NCBI RefSeq assembly: GCF_001273775.1 | Contig: NZ_CP011801.1 | Coordinates: 3,512,001-3,576,000 of the forward strand | DNA from: Nitrospira moscoviensis | GTDB taxonomy: Bacteria > Nitrospirota > Nitrospiria > Nitrospirales > Nitrospiraceae | Length of the DNA: 64,000 nucleotides | Direction of reading: 5' to 3' | In this document: positions 25,697 through 34,057 of the stretch, piece after piece | Position numbering within the stretch: position 1 is the first letter of the stretch | Layout: every line of letters starts with the position of its first letter | Notes under the pieces: model-generated | What the model was told of the DNA's origin: nothing | What the model saw: only the letters and a program-made list of their open reading frames with translations | The model's database searches: none | Made by a program: the position numbers and the translations under genes

Positions 25697-27898
25697 ATGA
25701 AGACCGTCCACGTCTGTTTCGTCTGGCACATGCACCAGCCCTATTACACCGACCCCGTCGGCGGATCGGCGAGCATGCCGTGGGTGCGCCTCCATGCGAC
25801 CAAAGCCTACTATGACATGGCCTCTCTGCTCGAGACATTTCCCTCGGTCCGCGCGACGTTCAATTTCACGCCGTCGCTGCTGCGCCAATTGGAGGAAATC
25901 GGTTCGGGCGCCGTCCGCGATCTGTTTCTCGAACACGCGCGCCGGCCGGCGGCGGAGCTCACGGACGAAGAGAAAGCCTTCTTGATCCGCCATTTCTTCG
26001 CCGCGAACTGGGCCACGATGGTGCGTCCCTATCCCCGCTACCATGAGTTGCTGGTGAAACGGGGCCTCGACGTGAACGGCCGGGATCTGGAACGCCTCGC
26101 GCGCCGATTTTCCGCGCAGGAGCTGCTCGATCTGCAAGTGTGGCACAACTTGGCCTGGTTCGGATACGGGACCGTGCGTCGCTATCCCCGCCTGGCCGCT
26201 CTCCGGCACAAGAATCGCGGGTTCACGGAAGAGGAGAAGCAGGAGGTGTTGGCGCTCCAACAAGCGGCCGTCCGTGACATTGTGCCGCTGTACCGCCGGC
26301 TGCTGGAACGGGGGCAGGTCGAGCTCACGACCACGCCGTTCTTCCATCCCATCATGCCCCTGGTGATCGACACCGACATCAACCGGCGCGCCAGACCCGA
26401 TCTGCCCCTCCCCGCTCGCTTCCGCGCGCCGGACGACGCCGCGGCCCAACTGGCGCGCGCGGTGGACGCGCATCGCCGCACGTTCGGTCGTGCGCCGGCC
26501 GGTCTGTGGCCGTCGGAAGGATCCGTCTGTCCGGAGGTCATTCCGTTGGCGCATCGAGCCGGCTTGCGCTGGCTCGCCACGGACGAAGGGGTGCTGGCCC
26601 GCTCGCTGGAACAATCCGGCCGCGCCTGGCACCGCCCGCAGGCGCTCTATCGGCCCTATCGGGTCGGCGAAGCAGGAGGAGAGCTCACCATCGTGTTCCG
26701 CGATCGGGAATTGTCGGACGCCTTCGGATTCGTCTACCACAAGACCGATCCGGATTCGGCGGCGGACGACGTCCTTCGGCGCCTGCGCACCATCATTCAC
26801 GATGTCCCGCAAGAACGGCTCCTCATCGCGGTCATCCTGGACGGCGAGAACCCCTGGGAGCATTATCACGACGGCGGCGAACGGTTTCTCTCGCTGCTCT
26901 ACGGCGCGTTCGCGAACCAGGCGCTGGATCGGGAGGGACGCATCCGGGTCCAGGCGTCGACGATGTCCGACGCGCTGGCCGCCGGGCCGCCGGCGGAACA
27001 CCTGCCCATGCTGCACTCCGGCTCCTGGATCAATCAGGACTTCAAAATCTGGATCGGTCATCACGAGGACAACCGGGCGTGGGATCTACTGGGTCACACG
27101 CGCACGAGGCTCGTCGATCTCGCGCCGAGTCTGCCGGCCGACCGAGCCGAAGCCGCGTGGGACGAGCTCTATGCCGCCGAAGGCAGCGACTGGTTCTGGT
27201 GGTACGGCGACGATTTCGACACGGATTTCAAGCACGAGTTCGATCGGCTGTTCCGCACCCATCTTCGCAACGTCTGGCTCCATCTGGGCCTGACGCCGCC
27301 GGCCGACCTCCACCAACCGATCTCGGTGACCAGGCATCTCGAAGGAGATCGGATCATTCAGCCGCTCCGCCTCCTCGACCCGGCCCTCGACGGGGTGGTC
27401 ACCGATTTTTTCGAGTGGCGCGGGGCCGGTTCGATCGACACCCAGCCCCCGCTGGGGGCCATGTGGAGAGCGGACCGGCTGTTCACCGCCATCCGCTTCG
27501 GGTGGAATCGCGAGCAGTTGTTCCTGCGGCTCGATCCCGGCGACGGCATGCAGGCGAGGACCGGCGGCGTGGTGGTGGCGATCACGCTGCAGACGGCGGA
27601 GCGGACCTTCCGGCTGACCTTTTCTCCCGCCCCCTCCGACCCCGCTCGGTTCATGTTGTCCGAGGCCATCGGAGCCGAAGTCTGGCGCGACATCGGTCCG
27701 TACCATTCGATGAGCCGCAAAAAGATTTTCGAGCTCGCCGTCCCCTGGAAAGATCTTGAGGCCGACCCCGGTCGGCAGATACGCCTGTCCATCGTCGTGT
27801 CGGAACACGGACTGGAGATCGCCCGCTATCCTCATCACCAGCCGGCCGTCCTCACCGTACCGGGCCCGGAATTCGAAGCAGGGCTGTGGAGAGTGTGA
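25697..27898 (+). CDS. Glycoside hydrolase family 57 (alpha-glucan-acting)
   Basis: The 733-residue protein begins with the GH57 region-1 motif FVWHMHQPYY and has GLWPSEGSV with a Glu placed as the likely nucleophile and LATDEG as the acid region, as in GH57 alpha-amylase or branching-type enzymes. It lies next to galT, suggesting glycogen or other alpha-glucan metabolism. The bond specificity is not defined by what is visible. The C-terminal 200 residues form a separate, beta-rich region. Confidence 0.85.
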   Translation: MKTVHVCFVWHMHQPYYTDPVGGSASMPWVRLHATKAYYDMASLLETFPSVRATFNFTPSLLRQLEEIGSGAVRDLFLEHARRPAAELTDEEKAFLIRHFFAANWATMVRPYPRYHELLVKRGLDVNGRDLERLARRFSAQELLDLQVWHNLAWFGYGTVRRYPRLAALRHKNRGFTEEEKQEVLALQQAAVRDIVPLYRRLLERGQVELTTTPFFHPIMPLVIDTDINRRARPDLPLPARFRAPDDAAAQLARAVDAHRRTFGRAPAGLWPSEGSVCPEVIPLAHRAGLRWLATDEGVLARSLEQSGRAWHRPQALYRPYRVGEAGGELTIVFRDRELSDAFGFVYHKTDPDSAADDVLRRLRTIIHDVPQERLLIAVILDGENPWEHYHDGGERFLSLLYGAFANQALDREGRIRVQASTMSDALAAGPPAEHLPMLHSGSWINQDFKIWIGHHEDNRAWDLLGHTRTRLVDLAPSLPADRAEAAWDELYAAEGSDWFWWYGDDFDTDFKHEFDRLFRTHLRNVWLHLGLTPPADLHQPISVTRHLEGDRIIQPLRLLDPALDGVVTDFFEWRGAGSIDTQPPLGAMWRADRLFTAIRFGWNREQLFLRLDPGDGMQARTGGVVVAITLQTAERTFRLTFSPAPSDPARFMLSEAIGAEVWRDIGPYHSMSRKKIFELAVPWKDLEADPGRQIRLSIVVSEHGLEIARYPHHQPAVLTVPGPEFEAGLWRV

Positions 27899-27906
27899 AA
27901 TCATTC

Positions 27907-27985
27907 GGTGATCGAGTGAGTTGGTGATTTCGTGATGTCACGGCGCATCAACGCGTCACCCCATCGCAATTCACACAATCATGCG
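27907..27985. repeat. Degenerate octamer repeat in facing arms
   Basis: Four GGTGATTT-like octamers (27907-27938) and four CGTCACCC/TTCACACA-like octamers (27954-27985) lie between the GH57 gene and galT. Pairing is looser than at the other two paired sites. Confidence 0.55.
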
Positions 27986-27994
27986 TGAGGGACC

Positions 27995-28999
27995 ATGCCC
28001 GATTTAAGACGCGACCCCATCGTCGGCCGCTGGGTCATCATTTCGACGGAGCGGAACGGCCGCCCGCACGAGTTCGTGCACTTGCAGCCGGCCCGTCCCA
28101 TTTCCACCGCCCTGTGTCCCTTCTGTCCCGGCCAGGAACGACTCACGCCGAAGGAGATCATGGCCTATCGCCCGCAGCCCGCCGAACCGAACGCCCCGAA
28201 TTGGACCATCCGCGTCGTGCCGAACAAATTTCCGGCGCTGCACGTGGAGGGCGACATGGGCCGTGAAGGAGTCGGCCTCTACGACCGCATGAACGGCGTG
28301 GGGGCCCATGAAGTGATCATCGAGACGCCGGGCCATACGGAAGGCCTGGCCGACATGCCGGCGAAGAAGATCGAGGACGTGCTGTGGGCCTATCGGGATC
28401 GGATCATCGATCTCAAGAAGGACCTCCGCCTCCGCTACATTCTCATTTTCAAGAATCACGGCGCCGCGGCGGGGGCCACGCTGGAGCACAGCCATTCGCA
28501 GCTGATCGCGCTGCCGATCGTGCCCACCAGCGTGATCAACGAAATCGAAGGCTGCCGGGCGCACTATGAGCAGAAAGAGCGCTGCATGTATTGCGACATT
28601 CTGCGGCAGGACCTCTCCGACGGCGGCCGCATCGTGGCGGAGAATCCGGAGTTCGTCTGCGTCACGCCATTCGCCCCGCGGTTTCCCTTCGAGATGTGGA
28701 TCCTGCCGAAGCGGCACGCCGGCTATTTCGAGGAAAGCCAGAAGACGCAATTCGAATTCCTCGCGCCGATTCTCTCGGACTGTCTCCGCCGGATGGACAA
28801 AGTCCTGGCCCGCCCCGCCTACAACTTCATCCTGCACAGCTCGCCGCTGCACGAGCGGACCGGCGATTTTTATCATTGGCATCTTGAGATCATCCCCAAG
28901 CTCACGCAGGTCGCCGGCTTCGAATGGGGCACGGGCTTCTATATCAATCCGGTGTCCCCCGAGGAGTCGGCCAAGTATTTGAGGGACGCGGAGCTGTAG
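27995..28999 (+). CDS. galT: Galactose-1-phosphate uridylyltransferase
   Basis: The 334-residue protein has the histidine-triad active site LEHSHSQLIALP, an N-terminal zinc pair CPFCPG and a GERMYC-like YCDIL cysteine segment. It exchanges UMP between UDP-glucose and galactose-1-phosphate in the Leloir pathway, or acts as a broad hexose-1-phosphate uridylyltransferase. A GAGGGAC ribosome site precedes the ATG. Confidence 0.92.
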   Translation: MPDLRRDPIVGRWVIISTERNGRPHEFVHLQPARPISTALCPFCPGQERLTPKEIMAYRPQPAEPNAPNWTIRVVPNKFPALHVEGDMGREGVGLYDRMNGVGAHEVIIETPGHTEGLADMPAKKIEDVLWAYRDRIIDLKKDLRLRYILIFKNHGAAAGATLEHSHSQLIALPIVPTSVINEIEGCRAHYEQKERCMYCDILRQDLSDGGRIVAENPEFVCVTPFAPRFPFEMWILPKRHAGYFEESQKTQFEFLAPILSDCLRRMDKVLARPAYNFILHSSPLHERTGDFYHWHLEIIPKLTQVAGFEWGTGFYINPVSPEESAKYLRDAEL

Positions 29000-29022
29000 G
29001 TCGGCTAAGAGGTAGTACGGGC

Positions 29023-29062
29023 ACGAGACAGGAAGTCATCGCTGTCCTCCTGGTCTCGTTTT
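29023..29062 (+). terminator. Rho-independent terminator after galT
   Basis: Arms ACGAGAC (29023-29029) and GTCTCGT (29053-29059), with additional AGGA/TCCT pairing inside, are followed by a run of T. Confidence 0.65.
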
Positions 29063-29117
29063 CAGCGATCTCGCTACGCGGCGTAATTGGGATCTTTACG
29101 CCAAACGTCACGTTCAC

Positions 29118-29282
29118 CTACTCATATATCCGAAACACGGCAAGACGTACGCTACCTTCCTTCATCGTGGTGACTAGGCGCGCCTTAAACGCTCGGCTTT
29201 TGTTCTTGTTCACGAGCCTCCAACCCTTACCTGTGCTCATTCTTTCGCCTCTTTTGGCGTCCTTCGGAAGAGTGATCCTCAT
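29118..29282 (-). CDS. Possible 54-residue basic protein
   Basis: An ATG at 29282 preceded by AGGAAAGG opens a 54-residue Lys/Arg-rich frame in the A/T-richer patch. A longer start at 29390 would overlap the lipoprotein gene by 44 bases and is less likely. No family is recognised and it may not be expressed. Confidence 0.3.
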   Translation of the reverse strand: MRITLPKDAKRGERMSTGKGWRLVNKNKSRAFKARLVTTMKEGSVRLAVFRIYE

Positions 29283-29346
29283 TCTTAGCCCTTTCCTAAA
29301 ATTAGGACGACTGGTTTCCAGTACATCCCAAGATGCAAGATGATCT

Positions 29347-30597
29347 TTATGAATTTGTGCGACATCCCCAGACGCTACCCGAGCTGCCAACTCCTGGTAT
29401 GCCGGTATATTGGCCGCCTAATGTTCCATCTGTACTAATCGTTGCATGGAAGTTTGAAAGCACGATGTTTCCCTGGATGATTTGTCCATCAAGGGTATCG
29501 TTGTTGGTCACTGTTCCTGTTAAACTGAGCTGCATTTGATCATCGTATGAAAATGCCAATCCTGTGAGTGATGAAGATCCGATTGCCATAACAAATGGAC
29601 CCACATCACCCATTGAGGTTCTATCCCGCAATGCAGTATCGAAGCCTACCCCGCGGTAGATCGCTCCCTGAGTGCCGACCGGCAAGGAAAGCCTCATTTT
29701 CGTGCCTGTAAAAGCTCCTCCACCCGGTGGATTCTGCCAGTTTCCAGAAGTGCCGCCTGTAGATACCACGCCACTGAAGTTGGCTCCCGTTGAGGCAACT
29801 CCAAAGGACACTGTACTGGCCGCGTTTAACGTTAGAACTCCGTTAAGGAAAAAGTTTGCTTGATTGCTGTTGCTAAATCCCCTTCCGATGAGTTCACCGA
29901 TACCGGGGGCCACGCCAACTCCAAAAGATCCTGTATCACTTCCAGAAAACGTACCGGAATAGAATCCACCTAATGCACAACGAAGACCAGTCGTAAAGGT
30001 TGCCTGCGCAGCGGCAGCGGATACAAGCGTTGTGGAGATTCCCGCTGCCTGGAGGCTCGCACCTACCGAACCCGGAATGCCAGGACCGCCGATGTTGAAC
30101 AGCGACGGGTCTTGATCCCATGATAATGTTGTTCCGGGGGGCAACGTCTGTAAAGCCAAGGCTGCCTGAGTCAGATTGAGTGATGCAGGATCAGAGTTGC
30201 TTTTCACAGTCTGAAGAAACCGCAATCGATTTGTCACTCCATTGTCGGTAATTTGTGGGGTCGGATTGGATTGGGAGACTGCCAGGTTTAATGGAGAGAC
30301 AAATGCATTCGCCCCGGATATGACAAAGGTTCCTAGAACAAGGTTTCCTAACCGAAAGGTAGTCGGCTGACCAACCGTATATTGGAAACCACCAGCGGCG
30401 TCCGTCGTGCTTTGGATACTCCCAGATGAAACCGTTAGGCCTTGAACAGGAGCATCAACGAATATACCTGTTGAAGTTGCCACCACTGTTCCGCTGTTAC
30501 CTGCTCCCTCACCTCCTCCACTACAGGCCAATAAACAGGTAGAGATAAAGATGATGCCTATTACCACCCTCGGTTTAAAGCAAACATCGGTTTGCAT
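29347..30597 (-). CDS. Lipoprotein with an N-terminal beta-sandwich module
   Basis: ATG at 30597 has an AGGGAGGG site ten bases upstream and gives a signal peptide ending in the lipobox LLAC. The mature N-terminus (GIFVDAPVQGLTVSS...AGGFQYTVG) is of a type common at the start of surface lipoproteins of delta- and gammaproteobacteria. The long Ser/Gly/Thr-rich remainder is beta-rich with no enzyme motif. The codon composition is less G+C-rich than neighbours, so recent transfer is possible. Confidence 0.65.
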   Translation of the reverse strand: MQTDVCFKPRVVIGIIFISTCLLACSGGGEGAGNSGTVVATSTGIFVDAPVQGLTVSSGSIQSTTDAAGGFQYTVGQPTTFRLGNLVLGTFVISGANAFVSPLNLAVSQSNPTPQITDNGVTNRLRFLQTVKSNSDPASLNLTQAALALQTLPPGTTLSWDQDPSLFNIGGPGIPGSVGASLQAAGISTTLVSAAAAQATFTTGLRCALGGFYSGTFSGSDTGSFGVGVAPGIGELIGRGFSNSNQANFFLNGVLTLNAASTVSFGVASTGANFSGVVSTGGTSGNWQNPPGGGAFTGTKMRLSLPVGTQGAIYRGVGFDTALRDRTSMGDVGPFVMAIGSSSLTGLAFSYDDQMQLSLTGTVTNNDTLDGQIIQGNIVLSNFHATISTDGTLGGQYTGIPGVGSSGSVWGCRTNS

Positions 30598-30860
30598 GAT
30601 CCGCCATCCCTCCCTAGAGTTTGCGGCAGCATGCCTAGAGGCTTGTATCGGTGACAATAGCTCTTAAGTATGGTACCGCTCTTGAATTGCGTGCATTTCA
30701 GACAATCTTTTGGACCGGGTTGTGTTTTATGTTGAGGAATACACGGAGTAAAGGTATTCGAGGAGAACTAGCGGTTCAGTAATGATGAAATGCCTTGAAC
30801 TCTTTGCCATCTCCCAAAGCATAAGCCTGATTACATCAAATCGATGAATACGGGGCTGTA
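30598..30860. other. Intergenic gap, nothing identified
   Basis: This 263-base divergent gap between the lipoprotein gene and the CCA enzyme is A/T-rich and must hold two promoters, but I could not identify convincing -35/-10 pairs or any RNA gene in it. Confidence 0.4.
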
Positions 30861-32246
30861 GTGCCCATTCGCTTTCGCATCGAAGATCCCACCCTGAGCG
30901 GGACGCTACGCATGATCGAGCAGATGGCGCGCCGCGCCGGCGGACGCACCTGGGTCGTCGGAGGGTCGGTGCGCGACTTGGCGCTCGGCCGCCAGCCGCA
31001 CGATTTGGACCTTGAGATTTTCGGCATCCCGCCCGGCCGGCTGCATGCTTTGCTTACAGATCACTTCACCGTCGAATTCGTCGGAAAGGCCTTCGGCATC
31101 TTCAAGCTGCACAGCTTGCCCATCGACATCTCCATCCCCGTCCGATTCCCGGCGGATAGTCCCACCGTGCCGAGCCTTCTCCGCGAGGCCGCCCCGGAGA
31201 TGACGATCGACGACGCCTTGGCTAGGCGGGACTTCACCATGAACGCGATGGCGTGGGATCCCGACACGCTCGAGCTGCGCGATCCGTTCGACGGGCGCGG
31301 CGATCTGGACGCACGCGTGCTCCGCCACGTCTCCGATCGATTCGCGGAAGATCCGGTGCGCGTGCTCCGCGGCATGCAGCTGGCCGCCCGGTTTGAATTG
31401 ACCGCCGCGCCCGCCACCATCGCCTTTTGCCGGCCGCTCACCCAGGAAGGGCAGCCGGCTGAGCGCCTCTGGGAAGAATGGAAAAAGCTGCTGCTCCAGG
31501 GCGTGACGCCCTCGCTCGGCTTGCGCTTCTTGCGCGACTGCGGCTGGCTCCGGTTCTATCCCGAGCTGGCGGCGCTGGAGGGCTGCGAACAGGACCCGGC
31601 CTGGCATCCCGAAGGCGACGTGTGGATCCACACCCTGCACTGTCTCGATTGGTATGCCACCGAACGCACGGGGAACCGGGAAGACGATCTCATCGTCGGC
31701 CTCGGCGTCCTATGCCATGACTTCGGCAAACCGGCCACGACCAGACATGAATTCGGACGGATCACCTCGCGCGGCCACGAGCCGGCGGGCGAAGCGCCGA
31801 CCAGACGTTTTCTTGAGCGGCTGACGAATCAGGAAGACCTGATCGCGCAGGTGATCCCGTTGGTGCTCTGCCATCTCCGCCCGCGGGCGCTCTACGACGC
31901 CCGGGCCTCGGACAGCGCCGTGCGCCGGCTGGCGCGGCAAGTCGGGCGTATCGACCGCCTCGTCCGCGTCGCCCGCGCCGACCATGCGGGACGCCCGCCG
32001 AAACCCTTCGACGGCTTCCCGGCCGGCACATGGTTGCTGGAACGGGCTCGCCGGTTGGACATCGACCGACGGGCCCCCGCTCCGCTCGTGATGGGACGCC
32101 ATCTCCTCGAACTCGGCGTTCCGCCGGGCCCCGAGATGGGCCGGCTGCTCGACGACTGTTACGAAGCCCAGCTGGACGGATTATTCACGAGCCTGGACGA
32201 AGGGCTCGCGTATGCGCGGCACAAAATCCCTTCTTCGGCACCGTAA
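30861..32246 (+). CDS. CCA-adding/poly(A) polymerase-type nucleotidyltransferase with HD domain
   Basis: The 461-residue enzyme has the class II nucleotidyltransferase core VVGGSVRDLALGRQPHDLDLEIFG, an RRDFTMNAMAWD segment, an arginine-rich tRNA-binding region and a C-terminal HD phosphohydrolase (CHDFGKPATT). It should repair or add the 3' CCA of tRNAs. A GTG start at 30861 is assumed because the first ATG falls after the N-terminal strand. Confidence 0.88.
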   Translation: MPIRFRIEDPTLSGTLRMIEQMARRAGGRTWVVGGSVRDLALGRQPHDLDLEIFGIPPGRLHALLTDHFTVEFVGKAFGIFKLHSLPIDISIPVRFPADSPTVPSLLREAAPEMTIDDALARRDFTMNAMAWDPDTLELRDPFDGRGDLDARVLRHVSDRFAEDPVRVLRGMQLAARFELTAAPATIAFCRPLTQEGQPAERLWEEWKKLLLQGVTPSLGLRFLRDCGWLRFYPELAALEGCEQDPAWHPEGDVWIHTLHCLDWYATERTGNREDDLIVGLGVLCHDFGKPATTRHEFGRITSRGHEPAGEAPTRRFLERLTNQEDLIAQVIPLVLCHLRPRALYDARASDSAVRRLARQVGRIDRLVRVARADHAGRPPKPFDGFPAGTWLLERARRLDIDRRAPAPLVMGRHLLELGVPPGPEMGRLLDDCYEAQLDGLFTSLDEGLAYARHKIPSSAP

Positions 32247-32262
32247 TCTGCTTCTTCCGCTC

Positions 32263-32304
32263 TTTACTTGCGACTCTGTACTTTTTCCTTTTTACTTTTT
32301 CCAA
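32263..32304. repeat. Heptamer microrepeat (single orientation)
   Basis: About six TTTACTT/TTTCCTT-type heptamers run without a facing arm in the spacer between the CCA enzyme and the ThiS-like gene. Confidence 0.5.
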
Positions 32305-32326
32305 ACCGCGGGCATATCATCTCACC

Positions 32327-32521
32327 ATGCAGATACAACTCAGTCATCCATCCAGAACCGTGGAAGTGAAGGGCCCCAAGAAGGCCAAAGATCTCCTGCG
32401 CGAATTGAACCTGGTCGTTGAAGCTCACCTTGTCATCCGTGGGGACGAATTGGTCACGGAAGACGAGGTGCTCTACGATAGGGACCGCATCGAAATCCGG
32501 CCGGTGATTTCCGGAGGATAG
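32327..32521 (+). CDS. ThiS/MoaD/TtuB-like sulphur carrier
   Basis: The ATG at 32327 opens a 64-residue beta-grasp protein ending in the diagnostic VISGG, the C-terminal Gly-Gly that is adenylated and thiocarboxylated. Longer frames upstream are only read-through. A TtuA-like tRNA thiolase lies 11 kb away in this window, so a TtuB-like role in tRNA thiolation is plausible; thiamin or molybdopterin sulphur transfer is the alternative. Confidence 0.78.
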   Translation: MQIQLSHPSRTVEVKGPKKAKDLLRELNLVVEAHLVIRGDELVTEDEVLYDRDRIEIRPVISGG

Positions 32522-32662
32522 TCCTCCTGCGAGCGCCTTTCGCCATCGACAGGCCTCGTCCGGTCTCGGTCGGCGATGGGCCGCTCGAGAAGGATGCCCT
32601 AGGGCCGGTACCGCCCACCTTCTCTCCGTGGTAGCATGAATCCATTCCCGTAGCGTCAGCGC

Positions 32663-34057
32663 ATGTTTAGACCAGTCCCCACACCCGGCCGGTTCCGCTG
32701 GATGCCACTCCCGCTGATGGCCTTCGTCGTTTTCGTCTTGGCTTTGGTCGTATCCGTCGTCCTGCTGTTCAATCTGGAGCAAGAGCGACTGCTCCTGCAG
32801 GATTTCTCAAAAGGCCGGCCGGTTCCCACCGAGCTGTTTGCCGCACTGTGGCAATCACGCCGCGACCTGATGCTCGTTATGCTGATCATCTTTTTGATGA
32901 GCGCCGTCGTCGTGGGCGCGGTCATCGCGTTCATGCATTACGACAGCGCTCGCCGCACGTTGGAGGAAGTCAAAGGCCTCGCGCGCCATATCTTGCGGAG
33001 CATTCCGACCGGCATCCTGACTCTGAACCCTGGCGGAATCATCACCGCCGTCAATCCCACGGCCGAGGCCGTGCTGAAGCGCTCTTCGACGGACCTGCTG
33101 GGCCACTCCTATGAATCGGTTTTCCCGCCGGGCGACATGATCCGAGACGTCTTGGACCAAGCGCTCAAAGCCCGCCGGCACGTCAGCCAACAGGATTTGG
33201 CGTATCGCGCCCATGACCACACTCTTCGCACCATTCGCGTCACGACCACCGAATTGACCGGCGATGACGGCCAACCGGCGGGCGTCATCTTACAGGGGCA
33301 TGACGTCACCGAGTGGCTGGCACTGGAACACCGGGTCCGCATCGCGGAGAAACTGACGGCCTTGCACACGCTCTCCGCCGGCGTCGCCCATGAACTGCGC
33401 AATCCCTTGAGCGCGATCGATTTGAACCTGCACCTCCTGGAAGATGACCTGAACGGCGCCGCTCACTCACGAGAGCGGGCCGCGTATTATCTCCAAATCA
33501 TGAATGCCGAATGCCGCCGCATGTCGGCCATCCTCGATAATTTTATGAAGTTCGCCGGTCCCGGATCCCTTGGCCTGCACGAGGTGGATGTGCCATCCGT
33601 GATCGGCTCCCTCGTCACGCTCATGCGGTTTGAGGCGGAAGACCGCCGCATCCGCCTGGAACATAGAGTGGAAGAGGGATTGCCGCCGGTGCTCGGAGAC
33701 GAGACGCAAATCAGCCAGGTCTTGGTCAATGTGGTCGTCAATGCCTTTCAAGCCATGCCGGAGGGCGGCCTGTGCCGACTGACGGCGTGCAGCCGGCAAG
33801 CCGGTGACCGCCGCTGGGTGGACATTGCCATATCCGACACGGGAAGCGGCATCCAGAAGGACGCGCTCCCCCGGCTCTTCGAGCCGTTTTACACCACCAG
33901 GCCGGGAGGAACCGGCTTGGGCCTCGCCATTGCGTATCGGATCATGCAGGATCATGGCGGGACGATTCAGGTGTCCAGCGAACCGGGGCAGGGCACGACC
34001 GTCCTGCTGCAATTCCCCGCAGTCACCACCCGCCTTCATGCCGCGGTCCCCTCATGA
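32663..34057 (+). CDS. Two-TM sensor histidine kinase with PAS domain
   Basis: This 464-residue kinase has two transmembrane helices (about 17-37 and 68-93), a PAS domain (about 110-220), a HisKA helix with AHELRNPLSAID and an HATPase with VVNAFQAM, DTGSGI and GGTGLGLAIA. Its stop overlaps the next gene by four bases (ATGA), so it pairs with the sigma-54 regulator. The signal is unknown. Confidence 0.93.
   Translation: MFRPVPTPGRFRWMPLPLMAFVVFVLALVVSVVLLFNLEQERLLLQDFSKGRPVPTELFAALWQSRRDLMLVMLIIFLMSAVVVGAVIAFMHYDSARRTLEEVKGLARHILRSIPTGILTLNPGGIITAVNPTAEAVLKRSSTDLLGHSYESVFPPGDMIRDVLDQALKARRHVSQQDLAYRAHDHTLRTIRVTTTELTGDDGQPAGVILQGHDVTEWLALEHRVRIAEKLTALHTLSAGVAHELRNPLSAIDLNLHLLEDDLNGAAHSRERAAYYLQIMNAECRRMSAILDNFMKFAGPGSLGLHEVDVPSVIGSLVTLMRFEAEDRRIRLEHRVEEGLPPVLGDETQISQVLVNVVVNAFQAMPEGGLCRLTACSRQAGDRRWVDIAISDTGSGIQKDALPRLFEPFYTTRPGGTGLGLAIAYRIMQDHGGTIQVSSEPGQGTTVLLQFPAVTTRLHAAVPS

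Noticed and set aside
25655..27064. 469-residue minus-strand ORF opposite the GH57 gene
   Set aside because: Antisense shadow; the plus-strand frame has a recognisable family and motifs.
29118..29390. Longer start of the basic small ORF
   Set aside because: It would overlap the lipoprotein gene by 44 bases; the ATG at 29282 has a ribosome site.
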